A stretch of 64,000 nucleotides of DNA. Source: Sycobia sp. Sy_11. Taxonomy: Eukaryota > Arthropoda > Insecta > Hymenoptera > Epichrysomallidae. The DNA lies in assembly GCA_018907035.1 (NCBI GenBank), contig JACCIC010000135.1, positions 310,001-374,000 on the forward strand, written 5' to 3'. Each line of letters opens with the position of its first letter. Position 1 is the first letter of the stretch. Below, piece after piece: positions 33,452-45,589 of this stretch. Position numbers and translations under genes: made by a program. Below the pieces are notes generated by a model, which saw nothing but the letters and a program-made list of their open reading frames with translations, did not search any database and had not been told where the DNA came from.

Positions 33452-35228
33452 GTCTATATATTTTTTCTTTATAAACGTTTTTTCTTAACAAAAATGAGCT
33501 TAACCGTAATATTCCTATTAGCTATTCTATATCCTCTGTTGATTTCAATATATTTTTTTCAAGAACTTCTGTTGGTAAAGAAAAACGCATGGAATAAAAA
33601 ATAAGTATTTTGATGAGAGCTATAACTTTTGTTAATAATCCTTTTTAAAATTTTTCGTATTTTACAAGATAACTTAGAAAAATGAGATTTTTACAGAGCT
33701 CTTATGGTTTTCACGATAAAAATGGCATTTCCTTCAATTTTTACCATAATATTCGTGGTAAGCATTACATAAAACATCAATAAAGAATTTTTCAACATAG
33801 TGGAATAAGCCCTGGTAGAAATTTAACAATTTTTAATGGATTGGAAACTACTTACTAGGTAGTACAAATAGAATCAATTATCATGGCTAGAAAAAAGATA
33901 AATCTTAGAATGCAAAATGTGAACGTTATCAATAAAATTAAGCAAAAGGGAAAACTAGGTTTAAAAACTAGGTAGTAACTAGGTTTTTTGAACCTTTTTT
34001 CTGCTTAGTAAATAAATAATTTATTTAATAATTAATATTTATATAATATCATGACGTTATGTTGTTTATTTAATAAAAAAATCATAAGATACGGAAACTA
34101 ACAACTTTAAAAAATTACAAAGTAATAATAAAGTCTGTTTTTCATTCAATTTTGTCATCTTAAAATTGAGACGTGATAAATTAGTTTTGGAAATGTTTTT
34201 CTTTTATTTTCTAATATCTAAAATGTTGCATAAAGCAATTAATTAAAAATTACTATTCTTTGATGTCTTATACTGGCTTCAATTATTGGTTGTTAATTAG
34301 AAATTCTATTCTATTTATTTATAAAATAAATAATATCATTTGATTTTTCTGAAATTTTAAAAAATAAAATTAATTTTTTTAATTAAAAATCATGCTGAGT
34401 TCATAACTTTAATACATATTTTTAATACATAACTGAATACATAATTTAATACATACTTTAATACACAACTTTCGTACATACGGCATGTCTGGTGATTTGC
34501 CACTTCTGTAAGTGGTAAAACATTATCTTGGTTAGTATATAGGTCGGATTATAACTTCACATAAGTATAACATATATAATATATAAAAGCCTAAAAATAA
34601 AAACCTTCAGGCAGTAAGCAGTAGATCAATATTATAAAAAATTATGAATATTATAAAAAATTATTAATAAATAATGGAAAATAATTTGGAAAAATTATTC
34701 TACGAAACCTTCTCGAGATAGACAACGAATTGAAAAAGTTTAATTTAGCCCAAAATTACAATAAATAACTATTATTAAAATGGGTAACATTGGTATTATT
34801 TGAATAATATTTTACATTTGAATGGTATTTAACCTGAACAAAATGTAGTAGAAAATTATTTTTAATATATTCTGTAACTTATTATAATGTGACATCGATT
34901 TTTAAACCAATTTTTATTTTTTAAGCGCAATTTTTTCAAACTGGAATTTTTAATGATAATTTTAATTGGAAAAAAAAATTGTAACTGTAAATTGTATTTT
35001 AACATTGTAACTTATGAACCAATATGTAATTCTTACTTAGTTTTACAGTGCCAGTTTTTATGAATCTAATATACAATTAAAGATGATTTATTATGATCAC
35101 TTTTATTAAAAAAATTATTGGCTCACGTACACACTATTTAGAAAAATTAATTTCAAGCTTATAGGATATTATAATTTTTATCATTAGAAGTTTTGTTACT
35201 TCTAATGAACTACGGAGTTATAATATAA
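33452..35228. other. AT-rich DNA without gene
   Basis: No frames of note and no match to the repeat families described here. Simple variants of TAATACATA recur near 34420-34480. Confidence 0.6.
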
Positions 35229-35438
35229 TTTTTTTTTTTTGTTATTTAACGTCGCTCTATTTATGCTTTCAAAGACCGGTGCTAATCAGCGACGGAGGTC
35301 TACGATGTGTTTTGTAAACAAAGCACATGTAAATTATTACAGCGGTGCCTGTGTCAGTCGACTGAGACTGGGATTCGAACTCAGATCACCAAGTTACTAG
35401 TCCTTCGCTCTAGCGATCGAGCCATCGTAGGTCTCAGA
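35229..35438 (-). mobile_element. tRNA-derived SINE, copy S2
   Basis: Closely related to S1 and S3. On the minus strand it starts GAGACCTACGATGGCTCGAT (A-box region), has a GAGTTCGAATCCCAG B box, a body and an A tail seen here as poly-T at 35229-35240. Confidence 0.9.
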
Positions 35439-35646
35439 CAGTTATTACATTTTATATAATGACTTTTATTTAATTACTATTTGCATCATAATATCATGCA
35501 ATTTGCTAAAGAATATAATTTATATTGTACTACCATACTGAAAAAGAAATTATAAATTTAGATAAATCAATTTTAGTAAAAGTGTATTTATTTGAAACAA
35601 AATTATATTTCAAATGAATGAATATTTTATAATTTTAAGTAAACTA

Positions 35647-36933
35647 TTAGGAGTGTGAATAAGTCTTTCCCGTTTTTTGTAAGAGATGGCGCCACCAATA
35701 CTGTGCGAGTATTCAATGGTTACATATGTCATAATCAAAGCTTATTCATATGTCAACAATTCCATACTAACAGATTAGTTAAAATTTTTTCGCATCATAA
35801 ATTTTTGATATCGTGAAAATGTCGAAATTTGAGCCGAGTCGACGTCATTTGCGGGAAGTTTCACTTTATTGGTTCAATTTGAAGAAATCTGCTGCCGAGA
35901 CGCATCGATTGCTTCAGGAGGTTTATGGAGAAGGTTGTGTCGATGATTCAAGTGTTCGCGGATGGTTTCGACGCTTCAAAAGCGGTGATTTCGACGTGGA
36001 AGACAAGGAGCGTTCCGGGCGGCCGCAAATCTTTGAAGATCGAGAATTGGCGACTTTGCATGATGAAGATTCTTGTCAAACGCAAGAAGAACTTGCTGAA
36101 GCATTGGGAGTTGACCGAACAACCATTTCCAAGCGTTTGAAAGCCATGGGAATGATCCAAAAGCAAGGAAATTGGGTGCCGTACGAACTGAAGCTGAAAG
36201 ACGTCGAACGGCGTTTTTTCACTTGCGAACAGCTGCTTCAGCGACATAAAAGAAAGGGTTTTCTGCATCGTATCGTGACTGGCGATAAAAAGTGGATAGG
36301 TTACGATAATCCGAAGCGAAGAAAATCATGGGGGCTACCCGGCCATGCATCATCATCGACGGCCAACCCAAATATTCATGGCGCCAAGCTCATGCTCTGT
36401 ATATGGTGGGACCAGCTAGGTGTGGTTTACTATGAGCTTCTGAAACCGAATGAAAGGATCACAGGCGAGGTCTATCGACGACAATTGATGCGTTTGAGCC
36501 GCGCACTGCGAGAAAAACGGCCACAATACTCCGACAGGCACGACAAAGTTATTTTGCAACATGACAATGCTCGCCCACATGTTGCACCGCCGGTGAAAAC
36601 ATACTTAGAAACGCTCAAATGGGAAGTCCTACCCCACCCGCCGTATAGTCCAGACGTTGCTCCGTCTGATTACCATCTCTTCATATCGATGACGCATGGC
36701 CTGGCTGACCAGCACTTCCATTCCTACGAGGAAGCCAAAAAATGGGTGGATGACTGGATAGAGACCAAACCGGTCGAATTTTTTCGCAACGGGATTCGTA
36801 TGTTGCCAGAAAGATGGGAAAAAAGTTGTAACTAGCGATGGCCAATACTTTCAATAATTCATTTGTAACCATTTTTTCACAATAAAGGCTCAAAATTTGA
36901 AAAAAAACGGGAAAGACTTATTCACATACCTGA
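35647..36933 (+). mobile_element. Mariner element, copy 2 (nearly intact)
   Basis: 1287 bp between TA dinucleotides (35645-35646, 36934-36935). Ends TTAGGAGTGTGAATAAG and CTTATTCACATACCTGA inverted as in copy 1. It has one base more than copy 1, which is the extra A in the transposase C-terminus. Confidence 0.98.
35819..36835 (+). CDS. Mariner transposase, near full length
   Basis: DD34D mariner transposase, cutting and pasting at TA. I take the ATG at 35819; a GTG six bases upstream is in frame but unlikely. N-terminal helix-turn-helix domains occupy about residues 1-115. The catalytic motifs are IVTGDKKW (first Asp kept, but the usual Glu after it is Lys), LQHDNARPH and SPDVAPSDYHLF. One extra A in a run near 36821 shifts the frame, so the last about ten residues are replaced by SCN and a stop at 36833. 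The true end would lie at 36857. The Glu-to-Lys change and C-terminal loss make activity doubtful. Only a few residues differ from copy 1. Confidence 0.95.
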   Translation: MSKFEPSRRHLREVSLYWFNLKKSAAETHRLLQEVYGEGCVDDSSVRGWFRRFKSGDFDVEDKERSGRPQIFEDRELATLHDEDSCQTQEELAEALGVDRTTISKRLKAMGMIQKQGNWVPYELKLKDVERRFFTCEQLLQRHKRKGFLHRIVTGDKKWIGYDNPKRRKSWGLPGHASSSTANPNIHGAKLMLCIWWDQLGVVYYELLKPNERITGEVYRRQLMRLSRALREKRPQYSDRHDKVILQHDNARPHVAPPVKTYLETLKWEVLPHPPYSPDVAPSDYHLFISMTHGLADQHFHSYEEAKKWVDDWIETKPVEFFRNGIRMLPERWEKSCN

Positions 36934-37181
36934 TAGATTTTTGAAACCAACGAACAGGTTTATTTGAATATAAAAAATATATTTATTATATTACACTAAA
37001 TCAATGATTGATACATAATAACTATTTTTTAACTTTTACGAAAGAGAATTATATATATATATATATATATATATATTACTCCGTATTGTGTATTGGCGTG
37101 AGTTCTTTAAAAATATTGTTGCAGATAAAATTCTAGGATTAAGAAAAGAGAATCCTCTAATCCCTCCTATATAATACTATG

Positions 37182-37200
37182 TTTAGAGAGAGAGAGATAG

Positions 37201-37285
<85 letters not shown>

Positions 37286-37286
37286 A
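37182..37286. repeat. (GA)n/(GATA)n array
   Basis: GA repeats with an internal GATAGATA block. Confidence 0.95.
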
Positions 37287-38415
37287 GAGAGAACACATGC
37301 TTTTGAATTCGCCTAAGAAGTATTAACTTCTGTCGTGCTTCCCGCATCACACCCATTTTTTTCATTTATAACTCATTGTTATTTGTTTAATCCAAGGTTC
37401 TTTCAGTGTAGACTAATACTAAATTGCTTTAATGAAATTTTACTCATTCATAACTATTGACTTCCACAAATTTTTATTAATACCATTTTATCAATAAGTA
37501 TTCAGATTATCTTAAAAACTGTTCAATAAAAATTTTTCTCGTCTTCTTATTTTACATATTTAATTAACTAAATATTTCCCATATAGACAAGGAAAGTGAA
37601 AGTTTTTTTAGATGCGACTATTTTATTAGCAATGAAGTCTAATGAACTATTTATTGGAAAAATAATTAACATTGAGATAATTGGAATCATTGATTTATAT
37701 AGTCTATAATTTAACTTCAATTCTTCTTATAACTTATTATTCATAATGCAAGGTACATATCGATTCTCTCATATAACAATCGAGAAAAAATAGCAACTAC
37801 AGAGAGAATTCTCAAATCTAATAAAAAATTATATGTGCTTTATACTAATGAAAAAGCTAAATAATATAATGGAGGCATAAAATTTATAAATATTTATTAT
37901 TATTATATTATTATAAACATAATCAAATATATAAAGCTCATTATCTTTTTTTGTAATTGTAAAAAATTTTATTATGATGAATATAATACATTAAATTCAA
38001 TACAAAAATTCGAATATCAACCATTATGAAAAATAGTGTCGAATGCAGTGTTTACGGGACCTCCACCCTTTCAAGGCTAGGATTTATAGAGTGAATTATT
38101 TAATTCTTGAAAGAATTAAATTTCGTAACTACGAACTTTCGCTGGGAATAAGATAAAATAAACAATAAATACATATTCACATTTAAGCAATAAAAAAAAT
38201 TAAAATTAGATCCCAATATATTTTTTCTGTTTTTTCTGTTAACAAAAAACATTATTAAAATCAAGTAATTTAAGTAATTTTGACAGCAGGTTTTGATGTT
38301 AAGAATTTAATAAATTTCGAGAGTTAAATTGAGTCAGTAAATAGTAAGAATAGTGAATGAAGATAACATTTTATCACGCACGGTAGATCTATGTAAATAT
38401 TTAAAATTTTGTAAC

Positions 38416-38417
<2 letters not shown>

Positions 38418-38487
<70 letters not shown>
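38418..38487. repeat. (TA)n microsatellite
   Basis: About 34 TA units. Confidence 0.95.
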
Positions 38488-38488
<1 letters not shown>

Positions 38489-39164
38489 GCGTGTAGAAAT
38501 ATATTAGACATATTCCAGGTAAATTATAGTGAGTAATACCACTGATTTGATATCTTCCGATACGTAATAACTCTCTAGATTCGAATAGAATTTCCCTATA
38601 CTTATTTCATTTTCATAACATTCTATGTATCATGTGGCGTAGTAGCACCACGAAGGCGAGTTTGAGAACCACCGGCATGGCGCGGCCGATACACTATTTA
38701 CTTGTAAATTGAGATTTCGAATTTTCAATCAATGAATAAAATGATTTATCACTTCTTTATCTATAATTTTCCAAAGCATATCTACTATTTATGACCTAAG
38801 AAATCGTTTGCCTCAGGTATTTTTGGTTAAAAAGCAGTTTTTAATATAAAATTCCGTGCGCGACTATAGAAAATATTCAGAAATACTTTTTTCTATATAT
38901 ATAGTAATAGTAAATACACGGCAAAAATTTCAGCACTAAGACCGTCCAAGCTGTAGTAAAAGTTAAGCATGTATATAGTATAGTAAGATAATATATAGTA
39001 TAGTAAGACGATTTAGTTTAATAATATGAGGTTATGCACAAGCGTTCGATGTATTTTGATAGTCTTTCCTTCTTCCATCAAACAATTATATTCATCGTCC
39101 CACTTTTGGTATGTTTTACATATTATAACAAATTTATATATTATTTAAGAGTGCTCCATACCTC

Positions 39165-39397
39165 TGAGGGAAGTTAAAATCGATTGAAGCGCCTGATTTT
39201 TAATATAATGTGGAAGTTTACGGAACTCGAAATGTACGAAAAATCCTGTTCTGTTTTATCGATTGTTCTAGTATTAATCAGGGCCGTAGTAACCCAAGTT
39301 AAATATGTAAATTATAAATGATCCATACAAAATTTATATTTTATAATATTCTTATGAAATAAGTAGCGGAGTAGTTGATCATTTGTCACAAGAAGTT

Positions 39398-39440
<43 letters not shown>

Positions 39441-39635
39441 GTATATTTAAGTGTAGAAGATAAGGATACTAGGAGACGAGCAGTAATAAAGAAACATCAG
39501 CTTGACATCCAGAGTTTGATTGAAACACTCATATATGTATGCGTATCTATACACACATTAACATATAATCTCCATACTCCTAATTTCTAACCAAATTACT
39601 TACTCAAAAATGTCAAGGGCCGTGGTGGTCGCAAA

Positions 39636-39703
<68 letters not shown>

Positions 39704-40888
39704 ACTTCATATTGAGTTTATATCAAAACTTGTTTACCAATGATTTACATAATTTTATACGAAACATTGGTTTATGGAATGTTACAAAAAAAATGATAAA
39801 AAATTAAATGATATTAATTATTTCATTAATGAATAGAATGTGATCTCTTAATTATGAATATTGAAATAAGTATAAAGATAATAGCGAATAATATTTTCAA
39901 ATTAATTTTTTTTTCCGAAAATTTAGATATACAAAATTGTCTGTTTAAGGTAGACAATTTTAAAATTAATTATTATACTTAATTTTTAGGATGATAAAAT
40001 AAAATACACAATAGACTTTATTATGTTATAATTCTTTCAAGCTATTAGTTTATGTATTCTATTAAATTATTTTTTATTAAACAAATAACATAATAAATTA
40101 TTATTCTATAAATATTAATTTCTTGCAGTATAGTAATTAAAACTAGCATTTGAAATAAAATTATTATTTACTAGACAGAAATAAAAGGACCTAGTTTATA
40201 CCTTTTTCTTAATTTTACTATAACAATGTTGAAATTTTTCATTCTAAGATTTGTTTATTTTATAACCATAATAGTTCAATTATTTTTAGTTCGTAGTGAC
40301 TAGATTTCAGCCTACTCAACATTATTAGATGCCTCCGAGGTGGTGTATAACGCTAATTTTCGATTCTGTTCTGAAAGTTTTGAAAGTATTTTTTCAGCTT
40401 TTGTTGGTCATTCTTTGATTTGTTTCTAATTTTTTAGTATTCCTGTGAAATTCTACTTTTAATCTATTCTTGCGCAATACATTAACCATTATAACTCCTT
40501 TTTACTACACTTAAATTTGGAATTATTTTTAGGTACCAGGAATGTAGTCTAAGGAATTTTTCTTCGTCATTTTATAGAAAACCAAGTTGACATTCTTTAC
40601 ACGTATAATTTTTAGATATAAAGAAATTCAATATTTTCATTTTATTGGTTTTATGTATAAAATATTAGTTTTGTTATTGCAATGCTATAATATGAAAGTA
40701 GTAAATAAAATTATTAAATTTTTATAGTTTTGCGTATTATTTAAATAAATTTGAATTTGTCAGGACTGTCGTGCACTTTTTTATTTATACTTACATTTTT
40801 ATTGTATTATTTTTCTTTTTTTACAATTTTATCTTATAAATCTGCATTTATAATCTAAAATTGGAATGGTAATCTATAATTTGACAGA
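39165..40888. other. AT-rich DNA with (TA)n arrays
   Basis: Arrays at 39398-39434 and 39638-39701. Apparent frames through them are Tyr-Ile runs. Nothing else recognised. Confidence 0.6.
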
Positions 40889-41097
40889 GAGGCCTACGAT
40901 GGCTCGATCGCTAGAGTAAAGGACTAGTAACTCGGTGATCCGAGTTCAAATCCCGGTCTCGGCCGATTGATATAGGCACCGCTGTAATTATTTACATGTG
41001 CTTTATTTACAAACACATCGTAGACTTCCGTCGCTAATTAGCACCGATAATTGGAAGCATAAATAAAGCGACGTTAAATTACATAAAAAAAAAAATA
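40889..41097 (+). mobile_element. tRNA-derived SINE, copy S3, with target duplications
   Basis: Best copy of the family. A-box region GATGGCTCGATCGCTAGAG, B box GAGTTCAAATCCCGG near 40943, body ending AGCGACGTTAAATT and an A-rich tail. The 13-bp direct repeat ATAATTTGACAGA flanks it at 40876-40888 and 41098-41110, the mark of LINE-machinery insertion. Confidence 0.95.
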
Positions 41098-41110
41098 ATA
41101 ATTTGACAGA

Positions 41111-41438
41111 ACCGTACTTGATTCTATCGGGTAAAGAATATAAAAATTCTAATTATATGGAACATAATGGCACTATAGACTATTCTTAATATAAAATTAT
41201 GTAATTTAAAAAAATAATTAAATCATTATTTGATATTTATCTAAAATATATTATTTTATTTATTGTATTAAATTATTTTTAAATTACTTATTCTAAATAA
41301 GCGTATTTTGGAAAATAATAAATTAATAAAAATTATATAATATTTGAAAACAAATTTGAATTGTTTTTATCGATTTATATTACAAAATTTAAAAAAAAAC
41401 TGGAATAAAGATTGTGTCATTTGTCTAATGCAGTGTTC

Positions 41439-41514
<76 letters not shown>
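41111..41514. other. AT-rich stretch and (TA)n array
   Basis: The (TA)n array occupies 41443-41514 (about 36 units). Nothing else. Confidence 0.7.
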
Positions 41515-41518
<4 letters not shown>

Positions 41519-42500
41519 ACGTCTGGGCATTTTTACCCTTCCGTATACGTTACTCTTTATTTTTTAATACATACGTGTATTAATTTTAATACACATATAT
41601 TCATATTGTTTTAGGCAGTTTTGAGCCTGGAGTTGCCTCCACTAGCTCGGGAATGCCTAGTCGATCACTTGATGGCGACAAACAATAAGGTATAAATTTT
41701 AATGGAGATTATGAAACCCTATGCTGGTCTTACATAGGTCAAAGTCCAAGGCTTTATTTGGATGCAATTTCCTCTTCTTTCGAAGGGGAAGCTGAACCCG
41801 CCTCGGCCTACCGACCTAGTTCCCTATTGACTAAGTATGTATGGCTGATAAACTAGGGGGATGTTCAGTCCTACCATATAGGAGGACCAGACACTTTCCC
41901 GGAAAAAGGAGATAGAAAGAAAAGGGAGAGAGAGAAATATTAGATTTATAATTTGTTAAATATTAATGAAATTTATTTCTTACTTGTATATAGTGCACGG
42001 TGACAGAGAGAGTACTTACGGGAGACTGCTTGACTGAATGCTGCTGACTGAATGAATGACTGAATACTGACTGAATGAATTTTTGTGGAAAAATCGGGGC
42101 TTTATATACCCGATTTTTCCATGATCATCCGCAATCCCTCTCTCTGCTCCTCGTTTTTACAGCTTTTTTATTACATTGTTTACTTTGCTTACTTTTAGCC
42201 TTAATACTAGTATAAACAATTAAATTTTATCATAAACATTCATTATAATTTTTGTCTTAAATATTTGTTGTATTAAAAATGTAGTTTAATTGTTTAAAGT
42301 ATTTATTTTACTATAAATTAAACATCGAAAATTGTACACTAGCGCATCGCTAATGTACATGTTGCGTTACCTATGAGACCTTCATCCCAGAAACATACGC
42401 TTCTGACGTATGATCTTGCGCAAGCCAACGTCTTATTTCGGCGGTATTATGAAATTGTTTTCCTCGCCCAAATAAGATGATGACATGCTAGATAAAATTC
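41515..42500. other. GC-richer island, possible solo LTR
   Basis: Starts TGTAACGTCTGGG directly after a TA array. Internally there is a purine tract, a (T)GACTGAATG short tandem repeat (42025-42080) and a hairpin with TATATA in its loop. A GTTGCGTTACC near 42362 is a rough inverse of the start. No frame longer than 60 codons of note. The TATA-bearing, non-coding, GC-richer composition fits an LTR, but there is no partner copy in the window. Confidence 0.35.
42086..42121. promoter_or_regulatory. Perfect 13-bp hairpin with TATA in the loop
   Basis: TGGAAAAATCGGG (42086-42098) and its exact complement (42109-42121) surround a 10-base loop GCTTTATATA. It may be a promoter/terminator element of a solo LTR; function is inference. 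Confidence 0.5.
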
Positions 42501-42795
42501 GGTCATTTTAGTTTCTATTCTTATTCTACAAAACTTTATTTATATATATATTTATTTATATATAGATACATATATATTTTCAAGTATTATTATTATTATT
42601 GTATGTATTTATTTAATAATATATATACATATATATATTATTATATTATATATTTTTCTTTATAAATGTATATATATATTTTGTTATGTGTTATTAGTAT
42701 ATATTATGTTTATATATATACACCTATATATATAGGTGTTAATACGTATTATAATACATTTCATATATATACTTATACGTATTATAATACCTTAC

Positions 42796-42855
<60 letters not shown>

Positions 42856-43139
42856 ATATATATATATATATATTATGTAAAATCCCTTCTGAATTTTGCA
42901 ACCCAATATGATATAATGTTACCTGAAATTGAATCGATCCTTTCAGCGGGAATACCTGCAGTTTACCATTTAATTAAATTTGTTAACCATTTTTTTAAAA
43001 ATAGGTTTTTAACATTTTTTTATTTATTAATGCTTAATTATTGTTATTTTTTTTAATTATAGGTTAAATAAGATCTTTGTATTAATATTTTAAGAGTCGT
43101 AATTGATTTTTTATTATCATTTTTTCTTACTTAGTTTTT
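42501..43139. other. AT-rich DNA with long (TA)n array
   Basis: The array is at 42803-42873. No gene; frames are TA-derived. Confidence 0.7.
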
Positions 43140-43303
43140 ACAATAAATATTGCAATTATAATTTCAACCTGCAACAGTAAGAATGACCAAAAATTCAATT
43201 ACAATACGAAAATGATACAATGACTATAAATAATAAAAATACTACATGTAAAAACCAATTTGTATATTTCATTTATTTAAAATTAAATATGATATAGAAC
43301 ATT

Positions 43304-43429
43304 TTATAAAAAGATACATTCACTAGCAAGTTTAGGTTCTACGTGGCTTGGTGATAAAATCACAGCGTAGCCCCCATCTTTGTTACGAAAATAGGAATTT
43401 TTTCGAGAAACATAAATTTTAGATTCAGA
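43304..43429 (-). pseudogene. Short reading frame D (copy 2)
   Basis: Same frame and stop as 13155-13283, without the ATG. Contains SYFRNKDGGYAV and LSPSHV. About 14 codons differ, most by replacement. Confidence 0.35.
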
Positions 43430-43735
43430 AATTTGGTCTAATAAATAATAAAAATTTATTCAATTTTTAACTACTTAAAAAATAAAACTAATGACTAAGT
43501 ATACATTTATAATAAATTTTCTAAGAAAAGCAAAATAACTAGGCGAGTTTCATATGTTTTTAGAATATTAAGAACTTTCAAAAATAAATAACTATTATTG
43601 TAAAATTTAACTTGGTTCGAAAAAAAATTTGTCTTTTTTGTTTTTTTTCCTCTAACCATATGTTATTACAATATATTTCTATCGCATGTAGTGCCATTCT
43701 TTTTCGTATTAACATATTTGCAGCGTTGTTATATT

Positions 43736-43828
43736 TTATTTTTTACGCTGTATTAGAACTGCTTCTTTGGCTGCTTTGCTGGCAATACGATTTTCAGTGC
43801 TGTTTGAAAGAGCAGATGTCCTTAAGAC
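43736..43828 (-). pseudogene. Short reading frame C (copy 2)
   Basis: Reads LRTSALSNSTENRIASKAAK and ends IQRKK before TAA. Counterpart of 7998-8090. Confidence 0.3.
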
Positions 43829-43894
43829 TTCTATTTTGATTTCTTTTCTTTATTTATTGAATTTTATGAGTTTATAATTAATTTTATTAATCTC

Positions 43895-44089
43895 TTAATT
43901 ATTGGCGCTGAGATTGTGCAGTGAATTTAGTACACATTTCGAATATGCACATATATAAGATGGAGCTGTGTCGAGTGGATTGAGCATATCTGATACCAAG
44001 AAGTATTTAGCATATATCTGAAGCATATGCTTCAGCTGAAAAGGTAGAGAATTCGACTGTAAATTGATAAAAATTTTTATCATTATCAT
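43895..44089 (-). pseudogene. Short reading frame B (copy 2)
   Basis: A 64-codon frame containing FLVSDMLNPLDTAPSYICAY and ending LNSLHNLSANN. The first 12 residues are retained in copy 1 near 7828, then copy 1 shifts or stops. Unknown family. Confidence 0.3.
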
Positions 44090-44424
44090 TTACTTCATTA
44101 AAAAATATTTTAATATTTGAATCTGTAACAGTTTTCTTACAAAAAGTTTCTATACAAGCTGTTTATTATATAAATTGTATAAATTATACAAAGTGCCAAT
44201 CACTGTATAATGATGTGTAATATGAGAATAAATTTAAAAATTGTGTTATATAAATAACTATAGATTTAAATGTTTATAATATAATATAATAATTTAGGAT
44301 TGGTACTTACTCCTTACACAAAATTCAGTACTATAAATACACAATCATACTCTTCTACATTCCAAAATAATGATGGTTTTATGATATTTTACATTTGAAT
44401 TAAAAATTATATATTCTTTTCACG

Positions 44425-44550
44425 TTACTTTTTCTTATCCGTTTTATCTAATAGGAGTGCATATCGAAGTAATAACTCAACTGCACCAATTACACGTTGT
44501 GAACACTCAAAACTTTCGTTTCCTCCTAAAATTATAAGTTTTAATTGTAG
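44425..44550 (-). pseudogene. Short reading frame A (copy 2)
   Basis: Contains LIILGGNESFECSQ and VELLLRYALLLDKTDKKK before TAA. Counterpart of 1579-1707. Confidence 0.4.
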
Positions 44551-44881
44551 CTAAAAGACTATCCTGCAAAAAAATAAACATGTTTGAAATTTTGGGAATT
44601 AAAGAGCTTTAGTTGTCATAAGAAATGATTTATTTCATAAAAAATTTTTAGGATGTATATAAATATTAAATCTGCGTAGGCAATAATAACATTTTTGCCT
44701 ACATAAATATTATATATACTTTAGGTTAGGAAAAGAACAATTACTTTCCTATTATATTTTTATATATATTTATTGGCTTAAGCTCGTACATCTCGCACCT
44801 CCCTGTCATCTCAAATTTCCGTATTACATTACTATGTTTGCAATGTGTTTGCATGCATGTATGTATGCATGTGTGTATTTA

Positions 44882-44885
<4 letters not shown>

Positions 44886-44938
<53 letters not shown>
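44886..44938. repeat. (TA)n microsatellite
   Basis: About 26 TA units, preceded by ATGTATG-type short repeats. Confidence 0.95.
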
Positions 44939-44942
<4 letters not shown>

Positions 44943-45589
44943 TGATTTGTACGGCACTGAATATTTTCTTCAGCGCCACCTATTCAAAAAATCAGAAATT
45001 AAAGTTCTAACTTTTTTATCTACAGAATTGATAACTTGCACCCTCAATTCTATTAATAGAAAGATGAAACAAAGTTCATTCGATTCATTATTCAATTCTA
45101 CATCCGGGGCTATCCAAGTTTGATCTGTACTATACGTATAAAATTTATAATATTTGTTGATATTTGATGTTACTGCAAAGCGAAGATGTCTATAGTGCAG
45201 ACGACAGTCATATAAACATTTTCTTATTTTTTTAAACTAACTTTGAAACATATTATGAAAGCAGTAAGGGATACTCCCAATTGTAGAATTTTTCAAAGAT
45301 TCGTATAAAATTTGTTTCAACATTGTAAAACGTAAAGTGAAGACGCAAAACGAAATCTACGATTTACACATTTTCATTTCCGTTTTAATAGTTCATCGTG
45401 GCGCTGGGATCGCGGTATGGAGCACTCTTAATAAAAATTTTTTATAATATACTTTCTGAAAGTTCCAAAAATTAACACAAAAATTATTCTATAATTAAAC
45501 GCATGTCAAGTTCATACCTGCTTTAAAAAAAAAAAAAAATGAATTATCAGAAAAAATAGTAGAAGAATGTTCACCTAAAATCGATGATT
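44939..45589. other. AT-rich DNA, right end of the TTAA-bounded segment
   Basis: No frame beyond one of about 60 codons (to 45123) that I cannot assign. The 18-bp inverted end lies at 45415-45432. Confidence 0.5.

Larger units (their letters stand above)
36936..39146. other. AT-rich DNA with microsatellites
   Basis: Holds (TA)n at 37050-37076, a long GA/GATA array at 37182-37286, and (TA)n at 38418-38487. A short GC-rich patch at 38635-38700 stands out but has no supportable frame. No gene. Confidence 0.6.
43140..44850 (-). repeat. Duplicated segment copy 2 (inverted, contiguous)
   Basis: Contiguous counterpart of blocks 1-3 of copy 1 (1268-2043, 7748-8248, 12961-13457), in inverted orientation about 30 kb away. 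It shows the arrangement before the insertions: frame A, FLVSDMLNPLDT patch, frame C, frame D. Homology fades at a TG/CATG-rich stretch near 44850 and at about 43140. Confidence 0.85.
39147..45432. mobile_element. Segment bounded by an 18-bp inverted repeat with TTAA ends (possible element)
   Basis: TTAAGAGTGCTCCATACC at 39147-39164 and its exact reverse complement at 45415-45432. If TTAA is the target duplication the element is 6.28 kb with 14-bp inverted termini. The next bases inside the ends do not match each other. The segment contains a SINE, an LTR-like island and duplicated copy 2 (frames A-D). GAGTGCTCCATA also occurs inside both giant-repeat arms, so the motif may be more widespread. 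Tentative. Confidence 0.35.

Noticed and set aside
39638..39701. Reading frames with long Tyr-Ile runs (here and at other TA arrays)
   Set aside because: They are translations of (TA)n microsatellites; flanks have no coding character.
40921..40990. Possible tRNA gene in the SINE head
   Set aside because: It has Pol III boxes but no full cloverleaf, is followed by a SINE body and A tail, and is repeated four times.
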